Both the position numbers and the translations under genes were made by a program. Below, in pieces: positions 16,130-25,200 of a DNA stretch of 35,169 bases; position 1 is the first letter of the stretch, and each line of letters starts with the position of its first letter. Source of the DNA: Verrucomicrobiota bacterium (lineage in GTDB: Bacteria; Verrucomicrobiota; Verrucomicrobiae; Limisphaerales; UBA11358); contig JACZKP010000090.1 of NCBI GenBank assembly GCA_014860005.1, positions 1 to 35,169 on the forward strand, read 5' to 3'. The notes under the pieces were generated by a model, which was not told where the DNA came from, did not search any database, and worked only from the letters and a program-made list of their open reading frames with translations.

Positions 16130-18931
16130 ATGGCCAAGCTCAATTCCGCCGAAGTGAAACTCCCGTCGCCCCACGACTGGCGCACCACCGACACCGATGA
16201 AATCAACAAGCGCCGCCAGCGCGCCCGCGACGAGGCGTTCACAATCTCGAACACTGACTCCCGCCATCCCATCTTCACCAACTTTCGCGTCGCGTCGCGC
16301 AGCGGACAGACCTACTCAGTCGAAATTCGCGACGTGGCGGTACGGCAGTTTGCCTGTGACTGCGTGGATTTTCGGATCAACGGTCTCGGCACCTGCAAAC
16401 ATGTTGAGGCCGTGCTGCTGCAACTGGAGCGGCGGTTCAAGCGCCTGTTTCAAGCGGCTGCGAAGAATGGTTCGAATCGCATTGATCTCGTCCCCGATGC
16501 TGCGCTGGGCACGCTGCGGATGTTCAACAGCAATGGCCCGTTGCCCAAAGTCGTGCGTGGCTGGTTCGACGCCAACGGGGTTTTGAAGAACGGTTCGCCC
16601 GACGACGCGGTTGCGTCGCTGGAACGCCTGCGGCAGGAGGATTGTCCCGAATTGCGCATTTCGCAGGAAGTCGCTCCGTGGCTGGAAAACCGGCGGCGCG
16701 CGGAGGAGCGCAAGCAACTGCGGCGCGATTACGAGTTGCGCGTGCAGAGCGGCGAATGGCCCGCGCACGAAACCAAAGTGCCGCTGTTTCCGTATCAACG
16801 CGAAGGCATGTTGCATCTGGCGTTCACGGAGCGCGCTTTACTCGCGGACGAAATGGGCCTGGGCAAGACCATCCAAGCCATCGCCGCGTGCGCGTTGCTG
16901 CACCGATTGGGCCAGGCCCAGCGCGTGTTGGTGGTCACGCCCGCGTCGCTCAAGACCGAGTGGGAGGAGCAGATTCAGCGATTCACGGAGTTGTCGTTGC
17001 AACTCGTATTCGGTTCGCGGCATGAGCGGCTCAAGCTTTACACGCCCCCGACCTTTCAGCCCTCAGCTCTCAACTTCCCGTTCTTCACCATCGTCAACTA
17101 TGAGCAGATGCTGGCCGATGCGCTGGAGGTCAACGCCCGGCTCAAGCCCGACATCGTGGTGCTCGACGAAGCCCAGCGCATCAAGAACTGGAGCACCAAA
17201 ACTACGCAGGCCATCAAGCGTCTCCGCAGCCGCTACGCTTTTGTCCTGACGGGCACGCCGATAGAGAACCGCATTGACGAGCTTCATTCACTGATGGATT
17301 TCCTCAATCCGTCCGTGCTTGGTCCGTTGTTCCGTTTCAATCGTGAGTTCTACGAACTGGATGAGCGCGGCCGGCCCGCCGGGTATCGTAACCTGCAACA
17401 ACTCCATGAACGCATCGCGCCCTACATGCTCCGCCGCCGCAAAGCCGAGGTGGAAACCGAATTGCCCGATCGCACGGACCGAAATCACTTCGTTCCGCTG
17501 AGTCCGCAGCAACAGGGCGAATACGACGGGCATGAAGGCGCTGTGGCGCGGCTTGCGGCCATCGCCAAACGGCGGCCGCTGTCGCAGCAGGAGCAGGACA
17601 AACTCATGCGGCATCTCGCCATGATGCGCATGGTGTGCGACACCAATTTCATCCTCGACCCGGAGGACAGGGTCTGCCCCAAGCTCGGCGAATTGGAGAA
17701 AGTGCTGGAGGAGTGCCGCGAGAACGACGCGAAAGTCATCGTTTTCTCCGAGTGGGAGCGAATGCTCGAACTGGTGCGCGAATTGTGCGAGAAACTGGAC
17801 CTTGGTTTTGCCTGGCACACCGGCACGGTGCCGCAGCGCCGCCGCCGCGCGGAGATCAATGCGTTCAAGACCGATCCGCAATGCCGCGTGTTTCTCAGTA
17901 CCGACAGCGGCAGCACCGGGTTGAACCTCCAATGCGCCAGCGTCGTGATCAATTGCGACCTGCCGTGGAATCCGGCGAAGCTCGAACAACGCATTGCCCG
18001 CGCCTGGCGCAAGCATCAGACGAAGCCAGTCACGGTGATCAACCTCGTTTCCGAGAAGACCATCGAGCACAAGATGCTCGAAACGCTGGCCAACAAGCAG
18101 GCGCTCTCCGACGGCGTGCTCGATCTCAAGGGCAATTTGCAGGAGATCAAACTGCGCACTGGGCGACAGGCGTTCCTGGCGAAGTTGGAGCAGTTGGTGC
18201 CAACGAAACCGTCTGCACCAAAGCCGGCTGATGATTTCAAATCTGAAATTTCAAACCTGAGAGCCGCATTGTCCTCCGATCGCCCGCTCGGCTTTGCGCG
18301 CAAAGCCCGCGAGCGGATCAACGGCGCGCTGCTGCATTGTGAGGAACGCTACCCGTCGCAAGGCGCGCACTCGGTGCTCTACGTGGTGGTGGATCGCGAC
18401 GCAGCGCAGTGGCAGCCGCGATTGAACGAGTTGCATCAGGACTTTTTCGGCCCGGACAAAAGCGATCCGCTGGCGCCGGTGCAACTCGAAGTGGTGGACC
18501 GCGCCACGCATGAAGCGTTGGAGCGGTTGGCCGCAGCGGGTTTGATTTCCGTGACCACGCGCGCAAGTCGTCCGCTGTTTCCGGAAGCGGAACTTGGTTC
18601 CGCCCCGCCGCCGTTGTCGCCGGAGGAACGCACCAAAGCTGACATGCACCGCGCCCAAGCCGCGCGCAAGCTCAAGATGGCGACACTGCTGGGCGAAGGC
18701 GATCTGATTGAAGAAGCCCGCGCGGCTTTACTCGACGCGGCGCAGGCGCTCGGTCGCGCACTCGCGGTTGAAACGCGCGTTCCCGAGCCAGCGACACTTG
18801 AAGACGCTCTGCTGCCGCCGTTGTCGCACAGTTGGAAAGAGGCGCTGCTGCCGTTGCGCCGGTTTCAGTCCGACGCCGCTAGCGACTGGAAACCTGCCGG
18901 TGAGGCGCTGGCCTCACGCCTGACTTCCTGA
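16130..18931 (+). CDS. SWIM zinc-finger SNF2-family helicase/ATPase
   Basis: The 933-residue protein begins with a SWIM domain (CDC plus CKH near residues 76-92, spaced CxC..CxH) that should bind DNA or protein. A Swi2/Snf2 motor follows: motif I DEMGLGKTIQAIA (about 240), DEAQRIKNW (about 342), LTGTPIENR (about 373), then helicase C with VFSEWERM, DSGSTGLNLQ (about 590) and RAWRKHQTKPV. The C-terminal 230 residues are poorly defined. Such proteins remodel DNA-protein complexes in repair, restriction or transcription; the substrate is not inferable. ATG 16130 is preferred over the GTG at 16100. Base composition resembles the native genes, unlike the cassette on its left, and an hpnJ remnant lies between, so I treat it as independent. 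Confidence 0.88.
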   Translation: MAKLNSAEVKLPSPHDWRTTDTDEINKRRQRARDEAFTISNTDSRHPIFTNFRVASRSGQTYSVEIRDVAVRQFACDCVDFRINGLGTCKHVEAVLLQLERRFKRLFQAAAKNGSNRIDLVPDAALGTLRMFNSNGPLPKVVRGWFDANGVLKNGSPDDAVASLERLRQEDCPELRISQEVAPWLENRRRAEERKQLRRDYELRVQSGEWPAHETKVPLFPYQREGMLHLAFTERALLADEMGLGKTIQAIAACALLHRLGQAQRVLVVTPASLKTEWEEQIQRFTELSLQLVFGSRHERLKLYTPPTFQPSALNFPFFTIVNYEQMLADALEVNARLKPDIVVLDEAQRIKNWSTKTTQAIKRLRSRYAFVLTGTPIENRIDELHSLMDFLNPSVLGPLFRFNREFYELDERGRPAGYRNLQQLHERIAPYMLRRRKAEVETELPDRTDRNHFVPLSPQQQGEYDGHEGAVARLAAIAKRRPLSQQEQDKLMRHLAMMRMVCDTNFILDPEDRVCPKLGELEKVLEECRENDAKVIVFSEWERMLELVRELCEKLDLGFAWHTGTVPQRRRRAEINAFKTDPQCRVFLSTDSGSTGLNLQCASVVINCDLPWNPAKLEQRIARAWRKHQTKPVTVINLVSEKTIEHKMLETLANKQALSDGVLDLKGNLQEIKLRTGRQAFLAKLEQLVPTKPSAPKPADDFKSEISNLRAALSSDRPLGFARKARERINGALLHCEERYPSQGAHSVLYVVVDRDAAQWQPRLNELHQDFFGPDKSDPLAPVQLEVVDRATHEALERLAAAGLISVTTRASRPLFPEAELGSAPPPLSPEERTKADMHRAQAARKLKMATLLGEGDLIEEARAALLDAAQALGRALAVETRVPEPATLEDALLPPLSHSWKEALLPLRRFQSDAASDWKPAGEALASRLTS
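17054..17078 (+). repeat. Low-complexity in-frame insert in SNF2 gene
   Basis: TTTCAGCCCTCAGCTCTCAA reads as a simple degenerate pyrimidine repeat, translated as PTFQPSALNF between strands of the motor. A similar tract (TTTCAAATCTGAAATTTCAA, about 18234-18262) sits in the C-terminal linker. Both look like replication-slippage or repeat-spacer insertions tolerated in loops. Confidence 0.35.
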
Positions 18932-18976
18932 TCACGAACCGTTGAAGGCTGTTCCACGGCTGAGAGCATTCGCTTA

Positions 18977-19321
18977 TTGGGTAGGGGCGAGTCCAACTAC
19001 ACGAAGGAAGCCCAGCGGTTTCAGAACCAAGCCCTGGCCGGCGACACGCGGTTCGTCCGGCTTGGGCCAATCTTATTCTTCTGGACCAATCAAGACGCAT
19101 GGATGCTCGACGTCGAAGACCGACTCGCCCGCTGTCTGGTGGACGCGGGGCAAAAGCTGCCGCTGGGCGTTCACGAAACCCGCCAACAATTTGCCGTCGA
19201 ATGGACCGCGCGCTATAAAATCTCCGGCGAAGTTTTCACCGTCCTCGAAAACGAGCGACGCATCCGCTCCATGCTCGGTTATCCGACGACGAAGATTCTC
19301 GAATTATCCCAAGGGCACTGA
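18977..19321 (+). CDS. Small conserved-looking hypothetical protein
   Basis: This 114-residue frame has only TTG (18977) as a start; the frame is open upstream to 18932 without an ATG, so the 5' end may be trimmed. It reads YTKEAQRFQNQALAG, ILFFWTNQDAWMLDVEDRLA, CLVDAGQKLPLGV and EWTARYKISGEVF, ending IRSMLGYPTTKILELSQGH. The composition is that of a folded soluble protein and I recall similar hypotheticals in Verrucomicrobiota, but no motif gives a role. There is no ribosome-binding site. It lies between the SNF2 gene and a decayed permease in a scrappy region. Confidence 0.5.
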   Translation: MGRGESNYTKEAQRFQNQALAGDTRFVRLGPILFFWTNQDAWMLDVEDRLARCLVDAGQKLPLGVHETRQQFAVEWTARYKISGEVFTVLENERRIRSMLGYPTTKILELSQGH

Positions 19322-19375
19322 TACGAGCAAAGCCCCGAAGCACGCCCCGCGCTGGGCCAAAGCCAATCAGATCTG

Positions 19376-19657
19376 TTGGGTTGGGATGGTTTTTCATCAA
19401 CGTCTTCGGTGGCATTCCCCGCGCGTGTGGCAACGTATGCGTATGTGAATCCGTTCGTCGCGGTTCTGCTGGGTTGCTCGATTGGCCGCGAACCTTTCTC
19501 ACAGGAGTTGTTTGTGGCAGGCATATTCATCATTGTAGCGGTGGCGTTGATTGTCCGAGGCGGCGCGCCGCAGACGGCTCCACGGGCGGGTTCAACCCGG
19601 AATTCCTGTCGCCTTGAGCCGCTGATAAGCCGCCAGGGCAGCGAAACAACGAATTAA
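19376..19657 (+). pseudogene. C-terminal stump of an EamA/DMT-family permease
   Basis: The readable core RVATYAYVNPFVAVLLG, SIGREP, then FVAGIFIIVAVALIVRGG is the last two transmembrane helices of an EamA (drug/metabolite transporter) protein, which normally has ten. The preceding eight are absent and the first ~20 codons are not family-like. There is no start site. This is a gene remnant, not a functional transporter. Confidence 0.7.
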
Positions 19658-19681
19658 ATCGAGCCTTTTCCAACCCCGTTT

Positions 19682-21094
19682 ATGCGCTTGCGAATCCTTC
19701 GACAAATGCGGTTATGGTTGCGTGAAACGCGGCCCACACTGGCGCTGGCGCTGCCCATCATGGCAGGCATGGTCGGCCAGATGTTGATGGGATTGGCGGA
19801 CACGATCATGGTGGGCCGCGTTGGGGTCGTGCCGCTGGCGGCGTGCGCGTTCGTCAACGCGGTCGCGCACCTGCCGCTGGTGTTCGGACTGGGATTGCTT
19901 TCGGCCATTGCGGTGCTGACTTCACAGGCTTACGGCGCACGGCGCGCCGAAGAGGCCGGCGAAGTTCTGCGGCACGGGCTGATCCTGTGCTTCGGAACGG
20001 GTCTGCTCGCAACCGGCTCGATGTTCGCGCTGCATCCATTTCTTGATCGCCTCGGGCAACCACCGGAAGTCGTGGCCGAAGCGGATACCTACCTGCTGTT
20101 GTTTGGGGTGTCCTTGCTCCCGGCGCTGATGGCGCACGGTGGCAAGCAATTCAGCGAGTCCCTTAAGCATCCCTGGGCGCCAACCTTCGTCATGCTCGGT
20201 GGCGTATTGTTAAACGTGCTGTTGAACTGGGTGTTGATCTACGGCCACTGGGGAGCATCGGCGATGGGCTTGGAGGGCGCCGGCTGGGCCACGGTCATTG
20301 CCCGCTCCTTAATGGCGCTGGCTCTGTTGGTCTATGTGCTGCGCGCGCGGGCCTTGCGCGCGTACCAACCGGCGCGGTGGCGACTGGCTTTATGCCGGCA
20401 GCGGTTTCAACGGATGCTCACCCTGGGCTGGCCCGTGGGGGTGCAACACTTCTTTGAGGTCAGCGCCTTTGCCTTTGCCGCAATCATGATGGGCTGGATC
20501 CACGCCGAGGCGATCGCGGCGCATCAAATTGCCATCACCTGCGCGGCGCTGACGTTCATGTTTGCCATGGGCATCGGCATGGCGGTGTGCATCCGGGTGG
20601 GTCACGCTTATGGTGCCGCGCAATTTGCGCGGATGCGGCGCATCGGATTCGGTGGTGTGAGTTGGGCGGCGGGCTTCATGGGGATTTTCGGCCTCGTGTT
20701 CGTCTTCGCCGGTGAGCCGATTGCAGAACGCTTCGTCGCGTCTCCCGAAGTGGTGAGCTTGACGGCGCAGTTGCTGATCGTGGCGGCGGTGTTTCAGGTG
20801 GCTGACGGAGTGCAGATTGTGTCCCTCTCGGCGTTGCGGGGGCTGGCGGACGTGCGCGTGCCCGCAATGATCGCGGTGCTGGCGTACTGGGTCATTGCGG
20901 TGCCGTTTGGCGCGGCACTGGCGTTCCCCGGGCAGCAGGGCGCAGTGGGGATCTGGATTGGACTGGCCTTGGGCCTGGGTGTCGCCGCGTGCGGCCTGTT
21001 GTGGCGATTCCATTTGCAGACGGCCAAAACAACTGCCTTACCTGCGGCAACTGCTCAAGTGTCGGAGATTTCTTTGGCCGCGGCGCGTGAATAG
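19682..21094 (+). CDS. MATE-family multidrug/Na+(H+) antiporter
   Basis: The 470-residue protein has about twelve hydrophobic helices arranged as two similar halves. The MATE signature is the N-terminal ALPIMAGMVGQMLMGLADTI followed by MVGRVG and TSQAYGARRAEE; the second half carries AIAAHQIAITCAAL and MAVCIRVGHAYGAAQ. These exporters sit in the inner membrane and expel cationic drugs or metabolites using an ion gradient. Length is standard (440-480). ATG 19682 has no good ribosome site; ATG 19709 would remove nine basic residues. No operon partner is evident. Confidence 0.9.
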   Translation: MRLRILRQMRLWLRETRPTLALALPIMAGMVGQMLMGLADTIMVGRVGVVPLAACAFVNAVAHLPLVFGLGLLSAIAVLTSQAYGARRAEEAGEVLRHGLILCFGTGLLATGSMFALHPFLDRLGQPPEVVAEADTYLLLFGVSLLPALMAHGGKQFSESLKHPWAPTFVMLGGVLLNVLLNWVLIYGHWGASAMGLEGAGWATVIARSLMALALLVYVLRARALRAYQPARWRLALCRQRFQRMLTLGWPVGVQHFFEVSAFAFAAIMMGWIHAEAIAAHQIAITCAALTFMFAMGIGMAVCIRVGHAYGAAQFARMRRIGFGGVSWAAGFMGIFGLVFVFAGEPIAERFVASPEVVSLTAQLLIVAAVFQVADGVQIVSLSALRGLADVRVPAMIAVLAYWVIAVPFGAALAFPGQQGAVGIWIGLALGLGVAACGLLWRFHLQTAKTTALPAATAQVSEISLAAARE

Positions 21095-21271
21095 CGTGCC
21101 GGCGATAAGCGGCCGCTTGCGGAAACGTGGCTTTGCCTGGGCGGCATGATCTGGCAGCGCCAGTCAGGCTTTCAAACAGCCTTGGGCCACTGCGCTGACG
21201 GCGAGAACCCGGATTTCGCCCGTTCATGCTTCACCGAATCTCGCCGGTGAATATCCCATTCTTGCGTCGCG

Positions 21272-21285
21272 CCGCCCGCGGGCGG
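21272..21285. repeat. Perfect 14-bp GC palindrome upstream of dnaE fragment
   Basis: CCGCCCGCGGGCGG is its own reverse complement and lies 14 bp before the ATG of the dnaE fragment. It may be a regulatory site or the base of a hairpin in the original dnaE leader. Confidence 0.35.
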
Positions 21286-21298
21286 TAACTTGCCTGCA

Positions 21299-21454
21299 AT
21301 GTCGCACGCTGACTTTTTTTATTTGCACCTGCACACCGAGTATTCCTTGCTCGATGTCGACTGTCGTCTGGACCGGCAGGTGGACGAGGCGCACGACCTG
21401 AAATTCGCGTCGCTCGCCATCACGGATCACGGCGCGATGCATCACCAGCAATAA
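21299..21454 (+). pseudogene. dnaE: Diverged 5' fragment of dnaE
   Basis: The 51-codon frame MSHADFFYLHLHTEYSLLD, continuing to SLAITDHGAMHHQQ and a stop, copies the N-terminus of the intact dnaE at 22206 (MSHADFVHLHLHTEYSLLDG). The two differ at about one base in four, so it is not a recent tandem duplication. Homology stops near 21441. It lies where the native dnaE start and leader should be, with an extra gene (21467-22201) wedged between it and the intact gene. Confidence 0.85.
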
Positions 21455-21466
21455 AAACTTAATTCT

Positions 21467-22201
21467 ATGAGCAAAGAACGACTCGAAGCATTAGAAAAAG
21501 ACGTGAACGCAGAGCTAATTAAGATGGCGGAATCTGAAGGATCGAAACATCATCCGATTACCGATGGAGTAGTTGATATTGACCGGTATCTTTCCAGCTC
21601 TCCAAAAATACTTTGGATTCTAAAGGAGCCTTGGGAACCGCTCCGCGAAGATGAGGGCGGAGGCGGTTGGAGCGTGACCAAAGAACTAATTCCCGACCTG
21701 ATCGCCAAAAGACAAATCGGAGGTATTCCCACATACAGAAAGATGGCATACGTCACTTTTTCTTTATTGAATAATTTCGTCAGCTATTCCGATATTCCTT
21801 ACGCGAACAAAGATTCGCGGGTCGGGGAGGCGTTAAGAAGTATCGCCTACATAAACGTCAACAAGTTCCCTGGCAAGACGACCAGCAATCCCGCCGACAT
21901 TGAATTTTATTATCGCCGCAATCGGGACATCCTCAAAAAGCAGATCGCAGTGATCAATCCTGACGTTGTGATCGCTGGGAATATCCTCCACCTGTTTTAT
22001 GAAGATTTAGGCCTCAACAGTAAAGAAATGGAATCGGGAGGGTCGGTAGATTTTTACCGCCAAGACGGACGCTTGTATGTGAATGCCTATCACCCCGGTT
22101 ATTGGCGTTGCAAGGAGCAGAAGTATGTAGACGATCTAGTGGCCGTGATTAAGAAGAACTGCCAAAAATCGAAGCTGACACAATCGGAAAAGCCAAATTG
22201 A
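21467..22201 (+). CDS. Uracil-DNA-glycosylase-superfamily-like protein of unknown role
   Basis: The 244-residue protein has features suggestive of the UDG superfamily fold: ILWILKEPWEP (motif I position), YINVNKFPG, NPDVVIAGNILHLF (the strand before the catalytic loop) and VNAYHPGYW (the HP.. C-terminal motif). The classical GxDPYP and HPSP motifs are not exact, so glycosylase activity is uncertain. Similar DNA-repair-like proteins occur as cargo in mobile and defence islands. It is AT-richer than its neighbours and has no Shine-Dalgarno site. It sits exactly between a broken copy of the dnaE start and the intact dnaE, ending 4 bp before dnaE, so it is clearly inserted. Confidence 0.7.
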   Translation: MSKERLEALEKDVNAELIKMAESEGSKHHPITDGVVDIDRYLSSSPKILWILKEPWEPLREDEGGGGWSVTKELIPDLIAKRQIGGIPTYRKMAYVTFSLLNNFVSYSDIPYANKDSRVGEALRSIAYINVNKFPGKTTSNPADIEFYYRRNRDILKKQIAVINPDVVIAGNILHLFYEDLGLNSKEMESGGSVDFYRQDGRLYVNAYHPGYWRCKEQKYVDDLVAVIKKNCQKSKLTQSEKPN

Positions 22202-22205
22202 CGCG

Positions 22206-25200
22206 ATGTCGCACGCTGACTTTGTCCATCTGCATTTGCACACCGAATACTCGCTGCTCGACGGCGCCTGCCGGCTTGACCGCCTCGTGGCCAAAGCCCA
22301 TGAGTTGAAGTTCCCCGCCCTGGCCATCACGGATCACGGCGCAATGCACGGGGTGGTGGATTTTTTCCAGGCGGCGCGGGAGAAAGGCATTAAACCGATC
22401 ATTGGCTGCGAGGTGTATGTCGCCCCGGGCAGTCGTTTGGAGAAAAAGACGAGCAACACCGGAGGCGGGCGCGATGTTTACCATCATCTCGGACTCCTGG
22501 CCAAGGATGAGACCGGCTACAAGAATCTGGTGAAGCTCGTCACCGCGGCGCATCTGGACGGCTACTATTACAAGCCGCGCATAGACAAGGAACTGCTGGC
22601 GGCCCACAAGGAAGGATTAATCGCGCTGTCTGGCTGTCTCGCCAGTGAAGTGCCAGACTGGATTGTTAAAGACCAATTGCCCAAGGCGCGCGCCGCGGTG
22701 GATTGGTTCAAACAAACGCTCGGGCCGGACAATTTCTATCTCGAACTACAGAACCACGGCATCGCCGAGCAGGCGAAGGTGAACACGCACCTTATTGCCT
22801 GGGCCAAGGAGTTTGGCCTCAAGCTCGTCGCCACGAATGACGTTCATTACATCGAGAAAGGCCACTCGCACGCGCACGATTGCCTGGTGTGCATCGGCAC
22901 GCAAACGCTGTTGAGCGATCCCAAGCGCATGAGCGCAGGCTACGTGCCGGAGCAATTCTATCTGCGCTCGGCCGAGGAAATGAAGGCGCGCTTCGCCGAG
23001 GTGCCGGACGCCGTGCAGAACACATTGGAAGTCGCCGAGAAGTGTAACGTGGAATTTGATTTCAAGACGCTGCACTATCCGGTGTTCACGCCGCCGGAGC
23101 ATTTCACGCGCGAAGGCTTTTTGCGGCAGTGGCTGGCCGAGGGATTGCATCGCCGCTACGGCCTCCACGCGCGGGCGGAAGGCAAGGAGTTCATCGTCGA
23201 GCGCATTGATGATCCCCGAAGGCTGCCGACTTACAATGCGAACGAACCCCTCACCCCGGCCCTCTCCCCATCGGATGGAGAGAGGGAGAATCGCCCGCAG
23301 TCTCAAGGCGATGGCTCGGCAATTGCAAAGCAAAGTGCGAGCGCGCGACAATTGTCCCCTCCCCCCGTCGGACGCGGAGAGGGCCAGGGTGAGGGACTTC
23401 ACGAACGCCCCGCCATCGCCGCCGCCATCAAAGTCCTCCTGGACCGCCTGGAGACGGAACTCCAGGTCATCGAGAAAACCGGCTTCATTTCCTACTTCCT
23501 GATCGTCGGGGATTTCATCCGCTATGGCCGCAGCAAAGGCATTGCCTGCGTAGCGCGCGGCAGCGCCGCCGGGTCGCTCGTTACGTATCTCCTGGAGATT
23601 GCGAACGTTGATCCCATCCGTTACGGCCTGTTGTTCGAGCGCTTCCTCAATCCCGAACGTGTCAATCCGCCGGACATTGACATTGATTTTGCCGACGACC
23701 GCCGCGCGGACGTCATCGAGTATGTGCGCGAGAAATATGGCCGGGATTCCGTCGCGCAGATCATCACGTTCGGCACCATGGGCGCAAAATCCGTCGTGCG
23801 GGACGTGGGCCGGGTGATGGGGTTGAGCTACGGGGAGTGCGACCGGCTGGCGAAGATGATTCCGTTCGATCTCAAGATGACGCTCGAAAAGGCGCTCAAG
23901 CAATCACCGGAACTCAAGCAGGCCTACGAGACGGAGGAAGTGACGCGCGAGTTGATTGACACCGCACTCATCCTCGAGGACCTCACGCGCAACGCGAGCG
24001 TCCACGCGGCGGGGGTGGTCATCGGCGACCAGCCGCTGGTGAATCTCCTGCCGCTCAAACAGGACGACAGCGGCACGCTCGTCACGCAATACGCCATGGG
24101 GCCGGTCGGCGATCTCGGCCTGCTGAAGATGGATTTCCTGGGCCTGAAAACCCTAACGGTCATTCGCAATACGTGCGAAATGGTCAAACGGGCGAAGGGC
24201 ATCACGCTGGAGGTTGACCATCTGCCACTCGACGACGCGAAGACGTACGACCTGCTCAACAAAGCGAACACGCTCGGCGTGTTCCAGTTGGAATCCGGCG
24301 GCATGCGCGATTTGTGCCGCAAGTTTCAAATCAGTTCCGTGGAACACATCACCGCGCTCGTGGCGCTCTACCGGCCGGGGCCGATGGAGCTGATTCCCGA
24401 ATTCATCAAGCGCCGGCACGGCGAGGTGAAGATCGAGTATGAACATCCGTTGCTCGAACCGATTGCGAAGGAGACTTACGGCATTCTGATTTATCAGGAG
24501 CAGGTGATGCAAGCCGCGCAACTGCTCGGTGGTTACACGCTCGGCGGTGCGGATTTGCTCCGGCGCGCGATGGGCAAGAAGAAGGTCGAGGAGATGCAGA
24601 AGCAGCGCGAGACCTTCGTCAAGGGCTGCAAGGAGAAGAACAACATTCCCGCTGCCAAGGCGAACCAGATTTTTGATTTGCTGGAGAAATTCGCCGGCTA
24701 CGGCTTCAACAAATCGCACGCCGCCGCTTATGCCGTCGTGGCCTATCAGACCGCGTATCTGAAGGCCAATTACCCGGTCGAATTCCTTTGCGCGATGATG
24801 ACCAACGACATGAGCGACACGGCGAAGCTCAGTCAATACATCGCGGAAGCCCGTGTCATGGGCATCGAAGTGCTCGCGCCGGACGTGAACGAAAGCCAGG
24901 TTGCGTTTGCGCCAGCGCGTGATGGCAAAGTCATCCGCTTCGGCCTCGCCGCCATCAAGGGCGTCGGCGAAGTGGCGGTGCAGAACATTCTGAAAGCCCG
25001 CGAGGAAGGCGGAAAATTCACTTCGTTGGCAGATTTGTGCGAGCGCGTGGATGGCCGCATGGTAACGCGGAAAACGCTCGAAGCCCTCATTAAATCGGGC
25101 GCGTGCGATGGTTTCGGCCAGACCCGCGCCACGTTGTTTGCGCAAATTGAGCGCACGCTGGCCCGCGCCGCCAGCATCATCAGCGACCGGCAGAAAGGAC

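Noticed and set aside
16130..18931. SNF2 helicase as a fourth gene of the nucleotide cassette
   Set aside because: An hpnJ remnant and 113 bp lie between, and its base composition matches the native genes rather than the AT-richer cassette.
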